Positions 1 through 9,125 are shown, counted from the stretch's first letter. The stretch is DNA of 64,000 nucleotides from Bdellovibrio sp. ZAP7 (GCF_006874645.1 NZ_CP030082.1:4059563-4123562), one strand, 5' to 3'. Notes: generated by a model from the letters alone, not told the origin. Translations and numbers: made by a program.

Positions 1-2
1 CT

Positions 3-119
3 CTGCATGGTGACGATGAAGGACTGTTGATGTCTGCAGTTCCGATGCTAAAATCAGCAATTACTATTTCCTTGCAAAAGGTACCAAAGCCTAGTTTGAT
101 ACTGAAAGTTTTGAGCTAA
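3..119 (+). CDS. C-terminal tail of an unrecognised protein (partial)
   Basis: An open frame enters from the left edge and ends at TAA 117-119, giving the last 38 residues. The tail begins LHGDDEGLLMSAVPML and ends in a basic, leucine-rich stretch. I do not recognise the family from so short a piece. It sits 25 bases before purine nucleoside phosphorylase on the same strand with no terminator between, so the two are probably co-transcribed. The alternative is a chance open frame, but the other two plus-strand frames close within 30 bases of the edge. Confidence 0.5.
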   Translation: MHGDDEGLLMSAVPMLKSAITISLQKVPKPSLILKVLS

Positions 120-144
120 AGCTCGAGGACAATAGGAGAACAAC

Positions 145-960
145 TTGGTACTCAATAAACTTCAAGAATCGATCAGCTTCATCCGTACAAAAACTTCGGC
201 GAAACCGAAGATCGGTGTCGTTCTCGGCTCGGGTTTGGGTGCCTTTGTGAAAGATGTCGAAGTCGAAACTACGATTCCGTACAAAGACATTCCTCATTTC
301 TCCCCGCCAACAGTTGAAGGTCACTCTGGAAATTTGATTTTCGGTAAAGTGAACGGTCAATCTATCGTTATTCTTCAAGGTCGTAATCACTATTACGAAG
401 GTCACAGCATGGAAAGTGTTGTGTTCCCGACTCGTACTCTGGCATTGCTTGGAATTGAGGCTTTGATTTTAACGAACTCTGCCGGCGGCTTTGGCGAAAG
501 CATGCAAGCTGGTGATTTCATGATCATCGAAGACCACATCAACTTGATGGGCACGAATCCTTTGATGGGACCAAACATCAAGGAGCTTGGACCTCGCTTC
601 CCTGACATGACTGAAGCTTACGACAAACGCTTGATCACGATCATGGAACAAGTTCTACAAAAACAGGGAACTCGCTACCACAAAGGTATCTACTGTGGCG
701 TAAGCGGTCCTACTTATGAAACTCCTGCTGAAGTTCGTTACTTGAAAATGATTGGCGGTAAAGCTGTCGGCATGAGCACTGTCCCTGAAACAATCGCGGC
801 AAATCACTTGGGCCTTCGCGTGTCGGCTCTTAGCTGCATCACGAATCTGGCTGCAGGCATTTCTTCACAAAAACTTTCTCATGACGAAGTCACTGAGACT
901 GCAAAACGAGTCGAGATCCAATTTACTTCGTTCCTCAAAGAATTCATCACCAACATCTAG
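145..960 (+). CDS. Purine nucleoside phosphorylase (trimeric class)
   Basis: Cleaves purine ribo- or deoxyribonucleosides with phosphate to the free base and (deoxy)ribose-1-phosphate, for cytoplasmic purine salvage. A predator digesting prey nucleic acids would plausibly use it, though that is inference. The 271-residue length fits the trimeric PNP family. Visible family motifs are the N-terminal phosphate-binding GVVLGSGLG (about residues 24-32), GHSGN, QGRNHYYEG (about 92-100), TNSAGG, and the C-terminal base-binding GPTYETPAEVR with GMSTVPE. The start is TTG at 145, chosen because AGGAG at 134-138 sits six bases upstream and no ATG precedes the conserved N-terminus. Family assignment is firm; whether it prefers guanosine/inosine or also accepts adenosine cannot be read from the sequence. 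Confidence 0.93.
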   Translation: MVLNKLQESISFIRTKTSAKPKIGVVLGSGLGAFVKDVEVETTIPYKDIPHFSPPTVEGHSGNLIFGKVNGQSIVILQGRNHYYEGHSMESVVFPTRTLALLGIEALILTNSAGGFGESMQAGDFMIIEDHINLMGTNPLMGPNIKELGPRFPDMTEAYDKRLITIMEQVLQKQGTRYHKGIYCGVSGPTYETPAEVRYLKMIGGKAVGMSTVPETIAANHLGLRVSALSCITNLAAGISSQKLSHDEVTETAKRVEIQFTSFLKEFITNI

Positions 961-966
961 ACTAGA

Positions 967-984
967 GGCTGTTTATAAACAGCC
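967..984 (+). terminator. Hairpin after purine nucleoside phosphorylase
   Basis: GGCTGTTTATAAACAGCC is a perfect 18-base palindrome starting seven bases after the stop codon. No T-run follows, so it is a weak terminator candidate or an mRNA 3'-end hairpin. Confidence 0.4.
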
Positions 985-1099
985 AAAGGTGTGACTCCAC
1001 CCCCTGTTTGTTCTGAATTTCCCTTTGGAAACAAACAATTTTTAGTCAATTTGAATACACAAGCTTAAGTTTGCATATTTGTGTGCCGAACGAATAATC

Positions 1100-1894
1100 A
1101 TGAAAAAGTTTATTCTGTTTTCAATTATGCTAAGCGCTCTTTCTTCTACGATCATTTCTTGTGGCTCTCCGCCGAAGAAGGAAACTGATTCTTCTTCTAC
1201 GACGCCGACTGTGAAAGACGTTAATTTCGATCAGACGCCAAAGAACACGACTCTTTATGTTGGCGTTCAAACGAGATGGGAAGGTGGTACCGAACTTGTC
1301 GCCCAAGGCAATTGCACAGCTCTGACCACGGATACGCCGGAGGCTGGCGCGAAGGACTGTAATATCTCAATTCCGGAAGGTCAGCTCTATTACAGTGACG
1401 TGATAATTACGCTGGGTTCTAAAGCTGCAGAATTCTGTTCAATTGTGTCCTTCAGTTCATATTACTATAGAAGATCTAAAGTGGACGATTACGTTCCACC
1501 AGGCAGTACCGAGAAAATAAAATGCGCATCCGATGCAGATGCCAAAGCCAACATTGGCTGCTGGGGTGGTGCCGGTCCTCTGATTTATTCCGATTTCCCG
1601 AAAACCGGTGGCCAGTATTTTACTTTGGCTTCAGGATTAAGCACCAGCATCACGATTCCCGCAGCGAACGCTCGGCGCTATGGAAGCAACAGAGCTACTA
1701 CTAATACGTTGGTAGATCGAACAGTTGATAATGCCGACTATGTCGCTGATACAATGAGTGACTACTATATCACTTGCAGGGATATCTGGGCCCAGCCAAT
1801 CTATCAGTTCAAATTGACGATAAAAGATGAAGATACGCAAGGAACCGAAAACATGCCGGCTCGAAATCAAATTCCTGACTGGCAAGGGTTTTAG
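1100..1894 (+). CDS. Lipoprotein of unknown function
   Basis: The 264-residue product starts with a lipoprotein signal peptide (MKKFILFSIML, then lipobox IISC with the acylated Cys near residue 21), so it should be anchored in the envelope. A Ser/Thr-rich linker follows, then a mature domain with about eight cysteines, which could form disulphides in the periplasm. I do not recognise a domain. ATG 1100 is preferred over the in-frame TTG at 1079 because it starts the signal peptide directly. A strong terminator follows, so the gene is probably a single transcription unit or the end of one. Confidence 0.72.
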   Translation: MKKFILFSIMLSALSSTIISCGSPPKKETDSSSTTPTVKDVNFDQTPKNTTLYVGVQTRWEGGTELVAQGNCTALTTDTPEAGAKDCNISIPEGQLYYSDVIITLGSKAAEFCSIVSFSSYYYRRSKVDDYVPPGSTEKIKCASDADAKANIGCWGGAGPLIYSDFPKTGGQYFTLASGLSTSITIPAANARRYGSNRATTNTLVDRTVDNADYVADTMSDYYITCRDIWAQPIYQFKLTIKDEDTQGTENMPARNQIPDWQGF

Positions 1895-1895
1895 G

Positions 1896-1929
1896 AAAAA
1901 GACCAAGGTCGAGGGATCTTGGTCTTTTT
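1896..1929 (+). terminator. Intrinsic terminator of the 1100 lipoprotein gene
   Basis: A perfect 12-bp stem (AAAAAGACCAAG with CTTGGTCTTTTT, 10-base loop) ends in five Ts, directly after the stop codon at 1894. Confidence 0.85.
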
Positions 1930-2049
1930 GTTTATGGGCTTAAGGATAAACTAGCCTCATAATGGGACGAATTTTTCCGATCTATTAACCTGTGTGGGTT
2001 AGCATGAAGTCTCATAAATGGGACCTTCGGGCCCGCACAGGGAGTGAAC

Positions 2050-3279
2050 ATGGATGTTCAAAAGATACTCTCGGCGGTTGCTTGCGTCTTAGTATTTACA
2101 GCTTGTAGCAAAAAATCGTCGAACTCAGTTTTCTCAGACAGCACTGCGCTTGATTCGGCAGCGTGTATGGGACAAGCGATCAAAAGCAAATTCATTGTTC
2201 AGTGGGAAGATGGCCGATTCACTGTTGAATCCGGCACCGATGCTGAATCATTCAAAAAAGAATTTATCGAACCACAGTTAGAAAGCATTCGCCGAGTCGA
2301 ATTCGATCGTCGTATTCAAATTGAATCGACCAAAGAATACGCTTCATCGTCTGTAAGCGACACTTGGGGCTTAAGCATGATCAAAGCGAACTCTGCTTAT
2401 ACCCAAGGCGTCTATGGTCAAGGTATCAAGGTCGCAGTTGTGGATGCGTATGTGGATGTTACCCATCCGCAGCTTGCGGGCCGAATCGCCGTGAACACGG
2501 GTGAGATTCCTAATAACGGAATTGATGATGATAAAAACGGTATCGTCGATGACTACTATGGAGCGAGCTTTGTCTCTGTTCCTTCTTCGACAACAACACC
2601 GAGTCCCCACGGATCTCACGTGGCGGGTATCATTGCAGCCGATTCTAACTTCGGACCGGTTTCTGGGGTTGCTCCCCGCGCACAAATTATTCCAGCACAA
2701 TTCATTGCCAATGATGGTGGTGGTTCTTTAGGTGATGCGATTCTGGCGCTACAATATGCAGCAAGCCGTGGTGCTAAAATTATCAATGCCAGCTGGGGTG
2801 GCGCTCCTTGTGTCGCTTCATTGAAAAATGCGTTCCAAGTTCTTGAGTCTCAAGGAATTCTGGTCGTAGTAGCGGCGGGCAATGATGCGCGCGATATCGA
2901 TGTGTATCCTGAATTCCCTGCTTCCTTTGATCTTTCCAATCAAATCACTGTGGCGGCATCAAGTGTCAGTGATTTTATGACGTCTTGGTCGAACAGTGGT
3001 TTCGAATTTGTTCACGTGGCAGCACCTGGTGAGCATATTTTAAGCACGATTCCTGGCAACAGTTCGACATACATGGATGGAACAAGTATGGCGGCACCCT
3101 TTGTTTCTGGAACTGCGGCTTTGCTATGGAGCTACAAGCCAAACGCTACTGCAAAGCAGATTAAAGCCGCCATCGAACAGTCAGTTGACGTTACTTCAGG
3201 ACACGAGTTTAAAGTAAAAACTCGAGGCCGAATCAATATTCAGAAAGCACTTCAAGTACTTGGACAGTTAGTCCCATAA
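2050..3279 (+). CDS. Subtilisin-like (S8) serine protease lipoprotein
   Basis: A 409-residue envelope protease. The signal peptide ends in a lipobox (VFTAC, Cys near residue 19), followed by a short Ser-rich linker, a region of about 90 residues resembling an inhibitor-type propeptide, then the S8 catalytic domain. The triad is visible: Asp132 in VVDAYVD, His187 in HGSHVAG and Ser346 in GTSMAAP; the oxyanion Asn lies near NASWGG or AAGND. The Asp motif reads VDAYVD where most subtilases have VIDTGVD. ATG 2050 is chosen over the in-frame GTG 2044 because the AGGGAG ribosome site at 2038-2043 is spaced correctly for it. It is flanked by terminators on both sides, so it is monocistronic. Bdellovibrio-like predators encode many secreted proteases; attack on prey protein is possible but inferred. 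Confidence 0.92.
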   Translation: MDVQKILSAVACVLVFTACSKKSSNSVFSDSTALDSAACMGQAIKSKFIVQWEDGRFTVESGTDAESFKKEFIEPQLESIRRVEFDRRIQIESTKEYASSSVSDTWGLSMIKANSAYTQGVYGQGIKVAVVDAYVDVTHPQLAGRIAVNTGEIPNNGIDDDKNGIVDDYYGASFVSVPSSTTTPSPHGSHVAGIIAADSNFGPVSGVAPRAQIIPAQFIANDGGGSLGDAILALQYAASRGAKIINASWGGAPCVASLKNAFQVLESQGILVVVAAGNDARDIDVYPEFPASFDLSNQITVAASSVSDFMTSWSNSGFEFVHVAAPGEHILSTIPGNSSTYMDGTSMAAPFVSGTAALLWSYKPNATAKQIKAAIEQSVDVTSGHEFKVKTRGRINIQKALQVLGQLVP

Positions 3280-3300
3280 ATTCAACAAGATACCTGCTGA

Positions 3301-3337
3301 ACGCAGAGCAGAAAAACATGCTCTGCGTCTGTCGTTT
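3301..3337 (+). terminator. Intrinsic terminator of the S8 protease gene
   Basis: ACGCAGAGCA (3301-3310) pairs perfectly with TGCTCTGCGT (3319-3328) around an A-rich loop and is followed by a short T-run (GTCGTTTT). Confidence 0.75.
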
Positions 3338-3408
3338 TAAGATGATTACTCAAATGCTCATTGATAGAAGTATGCCTTCCGTTTTTTCAAACGTTAAAGA
3401 AGGAATTT

Positions 3409-4974
3409 ATGAGCGAAGTATCTTCAGGCATTCAAGCAAAGCTTGCCGATCTAGAAAAAAGAAATGAAGCCGCAATGGCGGGTGGCGGAGCTGCTCGTGT
3501 TGCGAAACACAAACAAGGCGGCAGACTTTCTGCACGCGAACGTTTAGATGTTCTTTTGGATCCAGGCAGCTTCGTTGAGATGGATCGTTTCGTTACTCAT
3601 CGTTGCACAAACTTCGGCATGGACAAGAATGTTGTTCCTGGCGACGGCGTGGTAACTGGCTACGGTCGTATCAACGGCAAATTGGTTTACGTCTCTTCTC
3701 AAGATTTCACTGTTATCGGTGGATCTATGTCCCGCACTCAAGCAAACAAAATCTGCAAAGTGATGGACCTTTCTATCAAGAACGGTGCGCCTTTCATTTC
3801 TTTGAATGACTCTGGTGGCGCGCGTATTCAAGAAGGTATCGAATCACTTGGTGGTTACGCTGATATCTTTACTCGCAACACGATGGCTTCTGGTTTGGTT
3901 CCACAAATCACAGCAATCATGGGGCCATGCGCGGGTGGCGCGGTTTACTCACCGTCTATCACTGACTTTGTCTTCATGGTTAAGAACACTTCCTACATGT
4001 TTGTAACGGGTCCTGATGTTATCAAGACTGTGACTCATGAAGAAGTAACTAAAGAAGATTTGGGTGGAGCAACGACTCACTCTGCAAAATCAGGTGTGGC
4101 GCACTTTGCTGCTGAAGATGACAAGCACTGCTTGTTGCTAATCCGCGAATTGATGAACTTCCTTCCGTCAAATAACTTGGATGATGCTCCAGCATTGCCG
4201 AATACAGATCGCCCTGACCGCTTGACTGAAGCGATCATGAACTTGATCCCTGAAAATCCTAAAAAACCTTACGACATGCTGGCAGTTATCACTGAATGCG
4301 TGGACGAGGGTTACTTCCTAGAAGTTCACAAGCATTTTGCAGCAAACGTCATCGTAGGCTTTGCTCGTTTCAACGGTCGTCCTGTTGGTATCGTCGCCAA
4401 TCAACCAAACGTACTTGCTGGTTGCTTGAACATCGAAGCTTCCCGTAAGGCAGCTCGCTTCATCCGCTTCTGTGATGCCTTCAACATCCCTGTTGTTTCA
4501 TTCGTTGACGTTCCAGGCTTCTTGCCAGGTAAAGATCAAGAATGGAATGGTATCATCACTCACGGTGCAAAACTTCTTTACGCGTACGCTGAAGCGACTG
4601 TGCCTAAGATTACAGTTATCACTCGCAAAGCTTACGGTGGTGCATACATCGTTATGGGTTCTAAACTTTTGAGATCTGACGTGAACCTAGCTTACCCTTC
4701 TGCAGAGATCGCAGTCATGGGTGCTGAAGGTGCAGTAAGCATCATCAGCCGCGAAGAGATCAATAAAGCTAAAGACCCAGCAGCTGAAAAAGCTCGTTTG
4801 ACAGCACAATACGAAGAGAAGTTCTCGAATCCGTATGTTTCTGCTGAACTTGGTTACACTGACGAAGTTATCGATCCAGCGTTGACTCGTAAACGCATCA
4901 TCGATTCTTTGGAAATGTTAAAAAATAAACGTGATATCACTCCGGCTAAAAAGCACGGCAATATCCCTCTGTAG
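3409..4974 (+). CDS. Acyl-CoA carboxylase carboxyltransferase subunit (propionyl-CoA type)
   Basis: Transfers the carboxyl group from carboxybiotin to an acyl-CoA (propionyl-, acetyl- or methylcrotonyl-CoA). The 521-residue length matches the fused alpha/beta carboxyltransferase of PccB/AccD5 type. Family features are the early [11 protein letters not shown], the first oxyanion region [20 protein letters not shown], and the C-terminal [10 protein letters not shown] and [14 protein letters not shown] 3409 is chosen because AAGAAGGA lies just upstream and it begins the conserved N-terminus; the in-frame TTG at 3361 would add an unconserved leader. It is the first gene of an operon with biotin carboxylase and biotin carrier genes, which together make a complete enzyme. 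The exact acyl-CoA substrate cannot be decided from motifs alone. Confidence 0.93.
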   Translation: MSEVSSGIQAKLADLEKRNEAAMAGGGAARVAKHKQGGRLSARERLDVLLDPGSFVEMDRFVTHRCTNFGMDKNVVPGDGVVTGYGRINGKLVYVSSQDFTVIGGSMSRTQANKICKVMDLSIKNGAPFISLNDSGGARIQEGIESLGGYADIFTRNTMASGLVPQITAIMGPCAGGAVYSPSITDFVFMVKNTSYMFVTGPDVIKTVTHEEVTKEDLGGATTHSAKSGVAHFAAEDDKHCLLLIRELMNFLPSNNLDDAPALPNTDRPDRLTEAIMNLIPENPKKPYDMLAVITECVDEGYFLEVHKHFAANVIVGFARFNGRPVGIVANQPNVLAGCLNIEASRKAARFIRFCDAFNIPVVSFVDVPGFLPGKDQEWNGIITHGAKLLYAYAEATVPKITVITRKAYGGAYIVMGSKLLRSDVNLAYPSAEIAVMGAEGAVSIISREEINKAKDPAAEKARLTAQYEEKFSNPYVSAELGYTDEVIDPALTRKRIIDSLEMLKNKRDITPAKKHGNIPL

Positions 4975-4982
4975 GAGCGAAC

Positions 4983-6485
4983 ATGGCATTGTTTAAAAAA
5001 ATCCTGATCGCAAATCGTGGGGAAATCGCAATTCGTATCACTCGCGCCTGCCGCGAGCTTGGTATCGCATCCGTTGCTGTTTTTTCTGATGCCGATCGTG
5101 ATAGCTTGCACGTTTTCTTGGCGGACGAGGCCTATCATATCGGGCCTTCTCCGTCAAAAGAGAGCTATTTGAACTATAGAAAAATTTTGGAAGTGGCAAA
5201 AAAGGCTGGCGCCGATGCTGTCCATCCAGGCTACGGCTTCTTGTCTGAAAACACGACGTTTGCAAAAGCATGTGAAGAAGCGGGAATCACTTTCATCGGA
5301 CCAACAGTTGCGAACATCGAATCTATGGGAGATAAAATCTCTGCCAAAGCTTTAATGAAAAAATCTGGCGTGCCAACGGTTCCAGGATCTGATGGCGGCG
5401 TTGAGTCGGTTGAAGACGCAGTGAAAATCGCGGAAAAAATTGGTCTTCCTATCATCATCAAAGCGACTGCTGGCGGCGGTGGTAAAGGGATGCGTATCGT
5501 TCGTAAACTAGACGAAGTGGAAAGTGCATTCCGCGCTTGCCGCTCTGAAGGTCAGAACTATTTCGCGAATCCGACTGTTTACATCGAGAAATTCATCAAC
5601 GATCCGAAACACATCGAGATCCAAGTGTTCGGCGATAAACACGGTAACCATGTTCACTTGTTTGAACGTGAGTGCTCTGTACAACGTCGTAACCAAAAGA
5701 TCATCGAAGAGTCTCCATCTCCTTCTGTTCCTCATGAAGTGCGTTTGCGCATGGGCGAGGCTTCTGTTCGCGCAGCGAAACAGATTAACTATGTAGGCGC
5801 TGGTACGATCGAATACATCTTCGATAACACGACTAAAGAATTTTATTTCATGGAGATGAATACACGTCTTCAAGTTGAACATCCGATCACTGAGATCGTG
5901 ACTGGTTTCGACTTGGTTCGTGAACAAATCAACGTGGCTGCTGGCAAACCTTTGAGCTTTAAACAAGAAGACATAAAGCAAAAAGGCCACGCGATCGAAG
6001 CACGTATCTGCGCTGAAGATCCTGTGACTTACAAACCAAATCCAGGTGTTATCCGCGCTTGCCGTCACCCACAAGGTCCATTCATGCGTGTGGATTCTTA
6101 TGCTTACCCTGGTTACAACGTTCCGATCTATTACGATCCAATGATCTCTAAGGTTATTACTTGGGGTGATACTCGTAATGAAGCGATCGATCGTATGCAA
6201 CGTGCTTTGTCTGAGTTCGTATTGACGGGTATCAAAACCAACATCGTTCTTCATAAAACGATTTTGGATCACCCGACTTTCCGTGACGGTACTTACACGA
6301 CACAATTTATCGAAAAGAACTTCGAAGTTATCGAACCAGAGATGTTCAAGCAAGTTGACGACCCTGTGTTCTTGATCGCGGCGGCTATTGAAGCCTACAA
6401 CGATCGTAAATCGAAGGATATCCGTCAGCTTAACGTTCGCTCCACTTGGAGAAGCGTTGGTCGTAAACTTCAGTTGAGGACGTAA
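4983..6485 (+). CDS. Biotin carboxylase subunit of acyl-CoA carboxylase
   Basis: Carboxylates biotin on the carrier protein using ATP and bicarbonate. The 500 residues show the biotin carboxylase N domain (ILIANRGEIAIRI, about residues 6-18), the ATP-grasp glycine loop KATAGGGGKGMR, the active-site segment EMNTRLQVEHP, and the C-terminal biotin carboxylase domain. A tail of roughly 40 residues goes beyond a minimal AccC of about 450. GGAG lies eight bases before the ATG. The gene begins eight bases after the carboxyltransferase stop and ends one base before the biotin-carrier start, indicating translational coupling within one operon. Confidence 0.94.
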   Translation: MALFKKILIANRGEIAIRITRACRELGIASVAVFSDADRDSLHVFLADEAYHIGPSPSKESYLNYRKILEVAKKAGADAVHPGYGFLSENTTFAKACEEAGITFIGPTVANIESMGDKISAKALMKKSGVPTVPGSDGGVESVEDAVKIAEKIGLPIIIKATAGGGGKGMRIVRKLDEVESAFRACRSEGQNYFANPTVYIEKFINDPKHIEIQVFGDKHGNHVHLFERECSVQRRNQKIIEESPSPSVPHEVRLRMGEASVRAAKQINYVGAGTIEYIFDNTTKEFYFMEMNTRLQVEHPITEIVTGFDLVREQINVAAGKPLSFKQEDIKQKGHAIEARICAEDPVTYKPNPGVIRACRHPQGPFMRVDSYAYPGYNVPIYYDPMISKVITWGDTRNEAIDRMQRALSEFVLTGIKTNIVLHKTILDHPTFRDGTYTTQFIEKNFEVIEPEMFKQVDDPVFLIAAAIEAYNDRKSKDIRQLNVRSTWRSVGRKLQLRT

Positions 6486-6486
6486 C

Positions 6487-7014
6487 ATGTATTTCGAAGC
6501 AGAACTTAGAGGAAAAAAATATAAAGTAGATGTGACGGAAGGTCGTCACTCTTGGAAAGTATCTTTGCAAGAAGAAGGCAAAGCATGGGCTCACCATGAT
6601 ATTTCTAAGAACGACTATAAGCACGCGGAAGAGTACATCAGCTTCCTTTTCCAAGGTAAGTCGTACCTTATTGACGTCGTGGGTTCAGACACTGAATACA
6701 CAGTGTTTACGCGTAACTCATTCCGTTCTATCAAGATCTTCAATGACGAAATGTTGTTGCATGAATCATTGAAAAAAGGCGGCGGTTTCGGGGGCGATAT
6801 GGAGCTTAAAGCTGGTATGCCGGGAAAAATCATCGAGATCTTTGCAAAAGAAGGCGACATCGTGAAAGCGAACAAGCCACTTTTGATCATGGAAGCGATG
6901 AAAATGGAAAACGAAATGCGCTCCGCTCGTGACGTGAAAATCAAAGAGATCAAAGTCAAGCAAGGTGACTCTGTTGAATCAGGTGCCGTGTTGATCAAAT
7001 TCGAAGAGCCTTAA
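6487..7014 (+). CDS. Biotin carboxyl carrier subunit
   Basis: A 175-residue carrier for the biotin arm of the acyl-CoA carboxylase. The C-terminal biotinyl domain carries EAMKMENE, with Lys139 as the biotinylation site, preceded by the usual MPGKI segment. The first 100 residues form a separate N-terminal region, less conserved, ending in a Gly-rich hinge (KKGGGFGGD). In many propionyl-CoA carboxylases the carrier is fused to biotin carboxylase; here it is a separate gene, one base after the biotin carboxylase stop. A bidirectional terminator follows. Confidence 0.92.
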   Translation: MYFEAELRGKKYKVDVTEGRHSWKVSLQEEGKAWAHHDISKNDYKHAEEYISFLFQGKSYLIDVVGSDTEYTVFTRNSFRSIKIFNDEMLLHESLKKGGGFGGDMELKAGMPGKIIEIFAKEGDIVKANKPLLIMEAMKMENEMRSARDVKIKEIKVKQGDSVESGAVLIKFEEP

Positions 7015-7038
7015 TCAGCTCTTCGTTACTGACGAAAT

Positions 7039-7072
7039 AAAAAGGGAAACTTCTTTCGGAGTTTCCCTTTTT
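7039..7072. terminator. Bidirectional terminator between carboxylase and tat operons
   Basis: AAAAAGGGAAACT (7039-7051) pairs with AGTTTCCCTTTTT (7060-7072) around an eight-base loop. A-run and T-run flank the stem, so it can serve both the plus-strand carboxylase operon and the minus-strand tatC. Confidence 0.88.
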
Positions 7073-7108
7073 TATTATTTAAATTTTACTGAGATCTTTT
7101 AGAGCGAA

Positions 7109-7873
7109 CTATTCTCGTTCGTTTTGTCTGAATTGGGCTTCACGTTTTCTTTCAAAGATACCGACCATCAAGACGCCGATTTCATATAGCAGAACCATCG
7201 GAATCAACATCATGATCATACTCATCAAATCTGGCGGAGTAATGATCGCGGCAGCCACCGCAAGACCCATAATCGCGTAACGACGTTTATCTTTAAGAAA
7301 TTTTTGGCTTACAAGGCCCATCATTCCCAAGATAGAAATGACCAGGGGAAGCTCGAAAGAAACGCCGAACATCAAACACATTTGGGTAAAGAAACCCAAG
7401 TACTGTTCGATAGAGATCATCGGCTTATCTACCGTGCCGCCATAGTTCATTAAGAAGTGGAATGCCATCGGCAAAACCACATAGTATGAAAACGCCGCAC
7501 CCAAAATGAAAAGAACTGATCCAGCGACGATAAAGCCAACAGAATACTTTTTTTCTTTTTGATAAAGACCCGGCGCTACGAACTTCCAAATTTGATAAAG
7601 CCACAATGGGCAAGAAATCAAAATACCGCACACAAATGATATTTTGATGTGCGCTAGGAATTTATCTAAAGGACCCGTATAAATTAATCCCCCACCCGGG
7701 AGATACGGAGCGATGGGTGCACGGATATAATCGAAAACTTGCTCGCTAAAGTGATAGCAGATTCCAGTCGCCAACAACAAAATCCAAACCATGCGAACAA
7801 GGCGGAAACGAAGCTCGCCCAAGTGTTCGTAAAGGGATTGGGCTTTTTGGTCTAATTCTTCAGAAGAGCCCAT
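7109..7873 (-). CDS. tatC: Sec-independent protein translocase TatC
   Basis: The polytopic receptor of the twin-arginine translocase, which exports folded proteins across the inner membrane. At 254 residues it matches the family and shows six hydrophobic segments plus the conserved N-terminal region HLGELRFRLVR and the FYQ-like loop PLWLYQIWKFVAPGLY. Its start codon overlaps the upstream tatA/B stop by one base (TAATG), so the pair is translationally coupled. A likely substrate in this window is the DUF1501 protein at 25.8-27.5 kb, which starts MDRRSFLR. Confidence 0.96.
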   Translation of the reverse strand: MGSSEELDQKAQSLYEHLGELRFRLVRMVWILLLATGICYHFSEQVFDYIRAPIAPYLPGGGLIYTGPLDKFLAHIKISFVCGILISCPLWLYQIWKFVAPGLYQKEKKYSVGFIVAGSVLFILGAAFSYYVVLPMAFHFLMNYGGTVDKPMISIEQYLGFFTQMCLMFGVSFELPLVISILGMMGLVSQKFLKDKRRYAIMGLAVAAAIITPPDLMSMIMMLIPMVLLYEIGVLMVGIFERKREAQFRQNERE

Positions 7874-8265
7874 TAGCCTTTGCTCCCTTTATCGTCGTCA
7901 TCGTTGGAGTTGTTTTGAATTTTAAATTCCATTTGTTGAGGATTTGATTCTTTTGCGGCCATCGCTTGCCCATGCGGAACGTGATCTTCAGAAGTCCAAT
8001 CACCAGGATCCGCCGTTTCAGCCTCGGGCTTTACTTCCGGATTTGCTGGAGGTCCATTGTGTGCTTGCTTGTGTCTATCGTACAAGTCGATCGGATCAAT
8101 ACGCGCTTGTTGTTTCAAGTCGTCAGTGAATTCACTGGTCGTTCTTTTAAGTTCATTAAGAAAGCGGCCGAGTGTGCGCGCCACTTGTGGAAGTTCCTTG
8201 GGGCCGATCACGATCAGCGCCAAGATAGCTAAGAAAATGATTTCTGACATGCCTAAACCGAACAT
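7873..8265 (-). CDS. Twin-arginine translocase TatA/TatB family protein
   Basis: A 130-residue single-span Tat component. It has the typical short periplasmic N-terminus (MFGLGMSE), a transmembrane helix (about residues 8-22) ending at the IGPKELP hinge, an amphipathic helix, and a polar, disordered C-terminal tail ending in an acidic stretch (NDDDDKGSKG). The long tail and Glu near residue 8 lean towards TatB, but TatA and TatB cannot be separated safely by motif. It is in an operon with tatC (one-base overlap) and, 18 bases upstream, the uncharacterised gene at 8284-8889. Confidence 0.88.
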   Translation of the reverse strand: MFGLGMSEIIFLAILALIVIGPKELPQVARTLGRFLNELKRTTSEFTDDLKQQARIDPIDLYDRHKQAHNGPPANPEVKPEAETADPGDWTSEDHVPHGQAMAAKESNPQQMEFKIQNNSNDDDDKGSKG

Positions 8266-8283
8266 GGTCGCAGATTAGTGGAA

Positions 8284-8889
8284 TCACCCTTGTTTGCCAA
8301 GCTTTACTTGGTCTTGAGGCAGGGTCAAAACACCCATTTCCACCAGCTTTTCTTTGGCCAACTCAGAGCCGGTACGCTGATAGCGGTCATAGAGGCGAAG
8401 GATACTTTCATCAGACTTAATAAAGGAATGCTGGCTAATGTAAGTCAGCACATCAACGAACTCAATAAAGCGCGCTGAGAACGTTTTATAAACTTTCGCA
8501 AGACCATCTTCACGAGTGCAGTGTGCTAGATGGGTGTATGCTGCTCCACCGATATTCGCATAGTAATCCACATCCACAGTTTTTCTTTGGAGTGAGTCAC
8601 CAAAAAAACCACTGATGTAGAGTGCGCGATCACCAAGCTTTCTAAGCTTTTCAAGTTTCACTGACTGTTCCGCATTTTGCGCGTGCAGGTACATTTCAGC
8701 TAATGTTGCTTCCGCTTCAAACAAAGCTTTGGCATCTAGATATTGTTTTAAAAGATTTACGAGATACGCTTCGACAAGAGGAAGCGTTTGAACTTTACGG
8801 TCGTAAAGTCCCTTAGAGACGAGCTCCTGAAAATAACCTTCAGGGCTTACGAATAACTCTACCGTTTGCGAGTTTGGTTTTTCTTTCAT
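8284..8889 (-). CDS. Conserved protein of unknown function upstream of tat genes
   Basis: A 201-residue soluble protein without signal peptide or membrane segment. It looks mainly helical, with a region rich in Leu, Ala and Glu (about residues 45-95) and a motif-like segment DYYANIGGAAYTHLA near residues 107-121. I do not recognise a named domain. It lies 18 bases upstream of the tatA/B gene on the same strand, so it is probably the first gene of a three-gene operon. A role linked to Tat export is suggested only by position. Confidence 0.8.
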   Translation of the reverse strand: MKEKPNSQTVELFVSPEGYFQELVSKGLYDRKVQTLPLVEAYLVNLLKQYLDAKALFEAEATLAEMYLHAQNAEQSVKLEKLRKLGDRALYISGFFGDSLQRKTVDVDYYANIGGAAYTHLAHCTREDGLAKVYKTFSARFIEFVDVLTYISQHSFIKSDESILRLYDRYQRTGSELAKEKLVEMGVLTLPQDQVKLGKQG

Positions 8890-9125
8890 CCTTCACTCAC
8901 CTGCTACACTTACTATAAGTCTAACAACTTATCGGAATGCTTCGGTTAATTGTTTATTATGAATTAATACCTTAGTCCGTAATCCTTCTTGTCGGCCCTC
9001 CGGGCTTAAAATCCCAAGGTGTATCAAAATGGAACGGCTGCCCTTTCCGCGCAAAGTGTATAACTTCTATACGGTTCCACGGCATCTAATGGGTTTCCAC
9101 AGGTTTTAACAGTGGCACCGGGCTT

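Noticed and set aside
5508..6488. 326-codon minus-strand open frame opposite the biotin carboxylase gene
   Set aside because: The sense strand encodes a complete conserved enzyme; the antisense frame is rich in His, Phe and Arg as expected for a shadow.
9073..9082. Possible third parS (GGTTCCACGG)
   Set aside because: Only one half of the palindrome is present and the centre does not match CACGTG.
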